A DNA stretch of 64,000 nt from Glebionis coronaria (Eukaryota > Streptophyta > Magnoliopsida > Asterales > Asteraceae). This document shows positions 57,737-64,000 of this stretch, one piece after another. The notes beneath the pieces are model-generated. The model was not told the origin of the DNA. It made no database searches and worked only from the letters and a program-made list of their open reading frames with translations. The position numbers and the translations under genes were made by a program. The stretch spans positions 545,240,630 to 545,304,629 of the forward strand of contig CM046882.1 in the NCBI GenBank assembly GCA_025667525.1, written 5' to 3'. Within the stretch, counting starts at the first letter, position 1. Every line of letters starts with the position of its first letter.

Positions 57737-57799
57737 TTTAGCATGGCCCCTGCGCAAGGATGACACGCACAAATCGAGAAATGGTCCAATTTTTTTTTC
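57737..57799 (+). pseudogene. U6: U6 snRNA, 5'-truncated
   Basis: TTAGCATGGCCCCTGCGCAA and the following GGATGACACGCACAAATCGA..GAAATGGTCCAA match the 3' 57 nt of plant U6, including the region that forms the internal stem-loop, ending in nine T. The first ~46 nt, including the ACAGAGA box and the 5' hairpin, are absent, as is a promoter. Dead fragment. Confidence 0.92.
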
Positions 57800-58481
57800 T
57801 ACCATCCCGCAACCATTAATTTTTGTTTGTTAGGCCGTTTGATAACTGGAGGTCAGCTAACCCATGTTTCAAACAAAGGGTCATCGGTTTTGCTTATTCC
57901 AAAGTACATCTCGGGGAAGGAATATTTATATCTTAGCTTCATTAGGAAGCAAGAACCGTAACTGGTTTATGCAAATTGATCTCTGTAACGAGGTTAGTTT
58001 CTGATAGACAGTGACTAAACTTGCTGAGCGGACTTTTGTGATGTTAAATGCATTTTATGCATTAAGCAGTGAGCAAAACAATTCATTAGCACTATCTGAC
58101 TATATTCTAGCTTCAACGGAAAATTTAATAAATTTTTGCAGTGAGGAGATTGAGTACAAGAATATCTATAAACCAACAATCCTACTTATGTACCATAAAG
58201 AATGACTCTTCCACGTTTCTTAGTATCTCACCATTAATCTTGCTAACCAGAATTCGAACGTTGTTTAATCTGACGACATCTGCGGCCCGGCCCTATATAA
58301 CCAAGGAGAGAAAATGTAGCTCGATCTATCTCAACAAGAAGGTTAGGTATCCGCAACATCGTCAGTACCTTCATCTATAATCCCCTTCTGTAATTCATGA
58401 ACCTCGTTGACATCATCCTTTTAAGAACGGACGATCCAACAACCTAATCTATCTAGAGAAAACAAAAAGCCAAAACAAAAA
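57800..58481. other. Intergenic, no gene recognised
   Basis: Short frames at 58011-58380 resemble no known protein. Confidence 0.4.
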
Positions 58482-58555
58482 GGCCTATTAGCTCAGCTGG
58501 TTAGAGCGTCGTGCTAATAACGCGAAGGTCGCAGGTTCGAGACCTGCATGGGCCA
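58482..58555 (+). tRNA. tRNA-Ile(AAU)
   Basis: Complete 74-nt cloverleaf: acceptor GGCCTAT with ATGGGCC (one G-U pair where plants usually have C-G), D-arm TAGCTCAGCTGGTTAGAGC, anticodon loop CTAATAA (AAU), T-arm GCAGGTTCGAGACCTGC, discriminator A. Short T-run after. Looks functional. Confidence 0.95.
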
Positions 58556-58603
58556 TTTCATTTTATTACTTCAACAAGTTTTATCTGTAAAAAAAATGAT
58601 TTT

Positions 58604-58686
58604 TTCTGCTGCCAGGACTCGAACCTGGGACTCCTAGCCAGAGTAGGAGCCGAATCATATCATTTGATTGATTGTGCTACAGCAGA
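58604..58686 (-). tRNA. tRNA-like fold with enlarged D-arm region (candidate)
   Basis: Minus strand: a perfect 7-bp acceptor TCTGCTG/CAGCAGA, discriminator A, a perfect T-arm CCAGGTTCGAGTCCTGG with canonical B box, and a hairpin CTCCTACTCTGGCTAGGAG in the anticodon position (loop CTCTGGC). Between acceptor and anticodon hairpin are about 27 nt, with AATCA..TGATT as possible stem, in place of a normal D-arm; no standard A box. At 83 nt it is too long for a normal tRNA. Starts 49 bp after tRNA-Ile. Could be a decayed or unusual tRNA or a tRNA mimic. Confidence 0.45.
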
Positions 58687-58846
58687 AATTGTTGTATTAG
58701 ATATTCCCTAGTATTTATTTAAACCGAATAAAAGAAAATACCTCCTTTTTCTTAAGCTTTCTATATCTTGTAATCCTTCCCTAAAACTCTTGTTTTAACA
58801 AATAACAATCATTCGCAAAACGTTTCTTATCGCCAGCCGTAAAAGT

Positions 58847-59154
58847 TGATACGAACCAAGTACAGGATAAAAGATTTGAAAAGAAATATCAAAGACGTCA
58901 TAAAACCAGGGGGTTCTGAGCAATTATTGAATAGTTGATGGGCTGGAAGTTCTTTTTATTATTGTTTCTTGTTCTTTAAGTTATGGATTCTTATTTATAG
59001 GGTCGTAGGAATAAAGAGAGGTATCGAATTATTTGTCCAAGGTTTTGGTTTAGGGAGAATCCTGTATCTCGAAGCAGGCACTATCCAATTTGTTTTCTTT
59101 TGTTATTTATTTTTTTACTTGATTAATATTAATCGGACCGATTGAATCGCATCA
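58847..59154 (+). repeat. Chromovirus 5' LTR (308 bp)
   Basis: TGATACGAACC..CGCATCA; left boundary set by the match to 63893 onwards, right boundary by the primer-binding site. Confidence 0.88.
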
Positions 59155-59156
59155 GT

Positions 59157-59170
59157 TGGTATCAGAGCAG
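59157..59170 (+). promoter_or_regulatory. Chromovirus primer-binding site (tRNA-iMet)
   Basis: TGGTATCAGAGCAG two bases after the 5' LTR, complementary to the 3' end of initiator tRNA-Met. Confidence 0.92.
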
Positions 59171-59248
59171 TTCGTATTCTGGTGATTACTTACTGTTCTT
59201 CGATTACTATTCATCCGCATCAACAAAAAAAAAATAAAAAAAATTGCA

Positions 59249-62200
59249 ATGACTAAGATCGCAGATGTAGAATTAGAACTTAAAGGGTATCAAGAAGTTG
59301 CTGAAAATCGATTTCAGGGCATGGAAGAACGATTTAATGGTGTGGATGAACGACTTAACGCTATGGATGGAAAACTTGCAGACTTGGTGACAGCTATACA
59401 GTTCTTGACTAATCAAGTGCAAGGTTCAACCAGCCAATCAGCAAATCCCAGTAAGATTATGGAACAACCTAAGGTAACAGTCTCTAACCTTAAGTATGAT
59501 GAATTGGGTATTCCATACCCACCTTTTGTGGGTGAAACAAGTGCAACAGGAAAAAAAATATGGAATTCCACAGCAGCAAGGGGTTAGAAACACGGAAGGA
59601 AGGATGTTTGGAACAGGATCTAATGGTCATGGGGATTATTTTCAAGTACACGACGGGTCACAGCCGGTAACCGGGATGCGTTCATACGGAGCCGAATACA
59701 GATTGAGAAAGTTAAAGATGTCTATTTTTGAAGGAGAAGATGCTTATGGGTGGATTTATCGCATGGAACGATATTTTCATATCCAAGGAATTGAGGCTGC
59801 GGATCAATTAACGGCAGCTGAGCTATGTTTAGAAGGACAGGGTCTTTCTTGGTACCGTTGGAGTGATGGACGAAATCCGTTTAAATCTTGGGAGAGTTTT
59901 AAATGGAGACTATTAGACAGATTCCAACAATCTCAAGAGGGCAGTTTGTACGAGCAATTTTTGGCGATTAGTCAAGATGGATCGACCCGCGAATATGTTG
60001 CTTTGTTTGAAAAGCTAGCAGGTCAGTTGGTGGGAGTTCCTGAAATGATTCTGGAAGGTACTTTTATCAAGGGACTTAAGCCAGACCTTCGTGCTGCTGT
60101 TCGTGTTTTGAATCCAGAAGCCCTAAGTCATGCCATGAAGTTGGCGGTGTCCATCGAAGAAAATAAGCTCTTTGGAAGTGCTTCGCAAGGTGGGAGTTCT
60201 TATCGAACTAATTCAGCAACAAACTATTCTAATCGTAATACTGGATCAGGTTTGACTCGAACTTTGGTTTCAACAACACCAATAGAACGCAAAACAGGAA
60301 GTGTTTCTAGTGTGCCAACAATGCGTTCTAGCCAATTCAAAAGATTGACAAAATCCGAGATGGCAGACAAAAGATCCAAAGGATTGTGTTTCAAGTGTGA
60401 TGAAAAATATGGGCCGGGACATCAATGTAAGAGTAAATCCTTGCAAGTTTTATGGGTGGACGAGGAAGACGCGTATCCGGAAGATGAACCTTTTGAACAT
60501 GAACACCTTGATTCAGTTGAGGTATCTTTAAGTTCGGTGATTGGACTCACTTCCCCGCGTACCATGAAAATACGTGGGAACATTGGAGGTATTGAGGTGG
60601 TTATATTAATCGATTGTGGGGCCACCCACAACTTTGTATCCTGGCATTTGATAGAGAAGGCTGGATTGGTCATTTCAGACAGTAACTCGGTTGGAGTAAT
60701 ATTAGGAAACGGAAAAGTAGAAAGGAGCCATGGAATATGTAAGGGAATTCATATCTCCTTACTAGAATTACAAGTGGTGGATGATTTCTTGCCGCTCGAG
60801 CTGGGTAGTACTGATGCTATCCTTGGAATGAAATGGTTACAAACTCTAGGAGAGATGACGGTTAACTGGAAAAATTTGACTATGGTGTTTAAGGATGGAA
60901 ATAAGCGAGTAGCCATCAAGGGTGATCCTGGTTTGTGTCGAAAGCTGGTCTCGGTTAAGTCTATGGCACGGTGTTTAAGATACGAAAATTTTGGTTTTCT
61001 TGTGGAGATGAAGCAACTGGAAGAAGGGAAATTGATTGCACAGGACCCTTGTGAAATAATTATGAACTTGTTGACTGATTTTGACGAGATTTTTCACATG
61101 CCAAACGGGTTGCCTCCTCAACGGGATCATGAACACTCCATTGTACTTAAAGAGGGTACACCACCTATAAGTGTCCGTCCTTATCGATACCTACATGCTC
61201 AAAAAGATGAGATCGAAAGATTGGTAAGTGAAATGCTTCAAGCAGGAGTTATTCAACCAAGTTCAAATCCATTTTCAAGTCCGGTGTTATTGGTTAAAAA
61301 GAAAGATGGAAGTTGGCGTTTTTGTATTGATTATCGCGCTTTGAACAAAGCTACTGTTTTAGACAAATTTCCAATTCCCGTTATTGATGAATTATTGGAT
61401 GAGCTACACGGAGCAATGGTGTTCTCAAAGTTGGACTTGAAGTCAGGTTATCATCAAATTCGAATGAAAAAAGAAGATGTCTCAAAAACGGCGTTTAGAA
61501 CTCATGAAGGGCACTACGAATTTTTAGTAATGCCGTTTGGGTTGACTAATGCTCCAGCTACCTTCCAATCAATGATGAAGAAGGTATTCTTTCCATACTT
61601 GCGTAAATTCGTTTTAGTCTTTTTCGATGATATTTTGGTTTATAGTAAAACGATGGAAGAGCATAAGGAACACCAGCTGACTATATTTTCTTGCTTGAGA
61701 GAACATGGGTTGTATGCAAATAGAAAGAAGTGTGTATTTGCTCAACCAACAATTGAGTATCTAGGTCATGTTGTATCAAGAGACGGTGTATCAGCGGACG
61801 CCTCAAAAATTTCGGCTATGCAAGAATGGCCGATACCGAAAAATCTGAAAGAATTAAGGGGTTTCCTTGGTTTGACCGGGTATTATCGTAAGTTTGTGCA
61901 TGGCTACGGAGAAATTGCATGGGCACTAACTCAACAACTAAAAAAGGACAACTTTAATTGGAACGAAGAGGCAACTAACGCGTTCAACGCTTTGAAATTG
62001 GCGATGTCTTCAGTACCGGTCCTAGCTTTACCGAATTTCAGTAAAGAATTTGTGGTGGAAACGGATGCCTCGGGTTATGGGATTCGAGCGGTGCTAATGC
62101 AGGAAGGAAGGCCAATCGCCTATTACAGTCAAACATAGGGGACGCGAGCTAGAATGAAGTCTGTTTATGAACGAGAGCTTATGGCAATTGTGTTGGCAAT

Positions 62201-63965
62201 CCAAAAGTGGCGACCTTATTTACTAGGAAGAAGATTCATAGTTCGAACTGATCAACGAAGCCTAAAATACTTACTCGAACAACGACTCATATCGGAAGAA
62301 TATCAAAAGTGGCTTACTAAGTTGTTGCGTTACGATTTTGATATCCAGTACAAAGCAGGTAACGAAAATAAGGCGGCTGATGCCTTATCTCGGCGAGGTG
62401 ACACTCCAACCTGTCTGGTTCTGTCCGTTTCAAGGATTGCCAATTGGGAAGATATGCTTGAGGAATCGGAGAATGATTCAGAGTTGAATTCGATTAAAGA
62501 AGACATTATTAGTGGAAAAGCCAACATTGGTGAATATACTGTAGAAGGTAATAAACTATTTTACAAGAAACGCCTTGTGTTGCCCAGAACCTCAAATTGG
62601 ATTCCTCGAACCTTTGATGAGTTTCATGGTGGGGCTATAGGAGGCCATGCAGGTGTCCTAAAAACCTACAAACGTATGGCCGCAGAGTTATATTGGGTTG
62701 GAATGAAGCAGGATGTGATTAAATTAGTTTCTGAATGTGAAATTTGTCAACGCAATAAATATTCCAATATGGTTCCTGGTGGTTTATTACAGCCCTTGGC
62801 GTTACCAGACAAGGTTTGGGATGAAGTCTCTATGGACTTTATTGAGGGGTTACCAAAATCTGATGGATTTGCTTCCATTTTAGTGGTAGTCGACCGATTG
62901 AGTAAATATAGTCATTTTATCCCGCTTCGACATCCATATACGGCTTCCATAGTAGCTGCTGCGTTTCTAAGGGAAATAGTACGATTACACGGGATTCCTA
63001 TTGCTATTGTGTCGGACCGAGATAAGATATTTCTAAGCAATTTCTGGAAAGAATTATTTCGGTTACAAGGTACTAATCTGAAGTATAGCACTGCCTATCA
63101 TCCACAAACAGACGGTCAAACGGAGGTTGTCAACAGGAGCATTGAGACATATTTAAGGTGCTTTACTGCTGAGAAGCCAAAAAAATGGTCCAAGTGGCTC
63201 TCGTGTGCTGAATATTGGTATAACACATCGTTTCATTCATCGGCAAATACTACACCTTTCAAGATTCTCTATGGTCGGGATCCACCTCCTCTTTTACGTT
63301 ATGGAAGTCAGCCGACGCCTATATTTGAGGTGGATCGTTATTTAGAAGAGAGGGATCAGGTCTTGATAGAGTTGAAAGAACATTTGTCAAAAGTGCAGGT
63401 CAACATGAAGAAGAAAGCAGATGGTCATAGAAGAGATGTTCAATTCGAAGTGGGTGACAAGGTGTTTCTCAAGTTACGACCACGTCGTCAACAATCAGTG
63501 GTTCGACGCAACAATGATAAACTTTCACCAAGGTATTATGGACCATATGAAATACTGGAACGCATTGGGAAGGTAGCTTACAAGCTCAAATTACCTTCGA
63601 CAGCAACAATCCATTCTGTTTTTCATGTGTCACAATTGAAAAAATTCATTGGGAGTAACGTGGAAAAGAATGATCTACCTGATGGACTGACAGAAGAGAT
63701 GGAAGTACTGCTTCAACCAGAAGATGTTCTTGCTGTTAGAAACAGTGGCACAAATGATGTCAGCAAAGAGTTATTAATCCGTTGGAAGAACTTACCTGAA
63801 CATGATGCTTCCTGGGAACTAATGAGTAACATTCAGAAACAGTTTCCAGATTTTCACCTTGAGGACAAGGTGGTTCTTTGGGAGGCGGGTACTGATACGA
63901 ACCAAGTACAGGATAAAAGATTTGAAAAGAAATATCAAAGACGTCATAAAACCAGGGGGTTCTGA
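59249..63965 (+). pseudogene. Chromovirus gag-pol polyprotein, one frameshift and one stop
   Basis: Starts at ATG 59249 with a coiled-coil gag N-terminus (MEERFNGVDERLNAMDGKL). In an A8 run at about 59551-59558 the frame shifts; the next frame opens through 62138: gag core (RMERYFHIQGIEAADQL), zinc knuckle CFKCDEKYGPGHQC, protease, RT (LVFFDDILVYSK), RNase H (VETDASGYG). TAG at 62136-62138 breaks it, then the same frame goes on at 62154-63965: rest of RNase H, integrase (H..C zinc finger, DFIEGLPKSDG, AYHPQTDGQTE) and a chromodomain (LLIRWKNLPEHDASWEL) at about 63720-63850. The protease active site is DCGATHNF instead of the usual DSGATHNF. The stop at 63963-63965 lies 70 bp inside the 3' LTR. 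Confidence 0.93.
63875..63892 (+). promoter_or_regulatory. Candidate polypurine tract
   Basis: TTCTTTGGGAGGCGGGTAC directly before the 3' LTR: G-rich, but less purine-pure than usual, and it lies inside the coding frame. Confidence 0.5.
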
Positions 63966-64000
63966 GCAATTATTGAATAGTTGATGGGCTGGAAGTTTTT
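63893..64000 (+). repeat. Chromovirus 3' LTR, partial
   Basis: First 108 bp only, identical to 58847-58949 before the first difference (TTTT against TTCT) at the window edge. Confidence 0.92.

Larger units (their letters stand above)
58847..64000 (+). mobile_element. Chromovirus (Ty3/Gypsy, Reina-like), 3' end beyond window
   Basis: 5' LTR 58847-59154, primer site at 59157, gag-pol with C-terminal chromodomain, 3' LTR from 63893 to the edge. The first ~103 bp of both LTRs are identical, so insertion is recent. Short LTR (308 bp), initiator-Met primer site and C-terminal chromodomain fit chromoviruses, probably Reina-like. The right target duplication lies outside the window. Confidence 0.93.

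Noticed and set aside
58511..58711. 66-codon frame over tRNA-Ile and the tRNA-like fold
   Set aside because: Frame results from tRNA sequence; no coding evidence.

Overview
This is nuclear DNA of a flowering plant, most likely a eudicot. The evidence is plant-type small nuclear RNA promoters (an upstream sequence element RTCCCACATCG at fixed spacing from a TATA box), spliced plant gene fragments (xyloglucan endotransglucosylase, SRC2-like C2 protein, D-2-hydroxyacid dehydrogenase), and plant families of LINE, Athila, chromovirus, Copia, CACTA, Mutator, hAT and Stowaway elements. An Asteraceae origin is only an impression. Most of the 64 kb is transposon; the only apparently intact protein gene is a 162-codon C2-domain gene at 46943-47431 (-).

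The unusual content is a scattered set of non-coding RNA genes. There is U1 snRNA (1181-1342, -) with a second U1 3' end at 852-891, U4 (22828-22984, +), U2 (24052-24248, +), a second U4 (55429-55585, +), U3 snoRNA (57120-57357, +) and a 5'-truncated U6 (57737-57799, +). Spacing of the upstream element to TATA is about 33-35 bp for U1, U2 and U4 (Pol II type) and 24 bp for U3 (Pol III type). tRNA-Ala(AGC) and tRNA-Ile(AAU) look functional, two tRNA-Glu(CUC) copies are damaged, and one tRNA-like fold follows the tRNA-Ile.

Layout: 1-3610 holds a dehydrogenase exon, U1 and tRNA-Ala. 4731-10342 is a dead full-length LINE with a 14-bp target duplication. 11391-23213 and 46984-55797 are two direct copies (A and B) of one segment of about 4.3-4.5 kb carrying the C2 gene, tRNA-Glu relic, XTH relic and U4. 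Copy A holds a 7.4-kb CACTA element, itself carrying a Stowaway MITE and a nearly LTR-less Copia relic. Copy B holds a 4.3-kb Mutator-like element with 1.26-kb inverted arms and a 207-bp hAT MITE. At each insertion the other copy gives the empty site.

The U2 locus follows copy A, and a U2-less inverted relative of that locus lies at 2127-2612. 26059-37263 is a young Athila-type retrotransposon (-) with 1.69-kb LTRs, TSD ATGAG and one gag-pol frame broken by two stops. 37264-46940 is repeat-rich and without genes. 55798-58686 carries U3, the U6 fragment, tRNA-Ile and the tRNA-like fold. 58847-64000 is a chromovirus (+) whose 3' LTR runs off the window.
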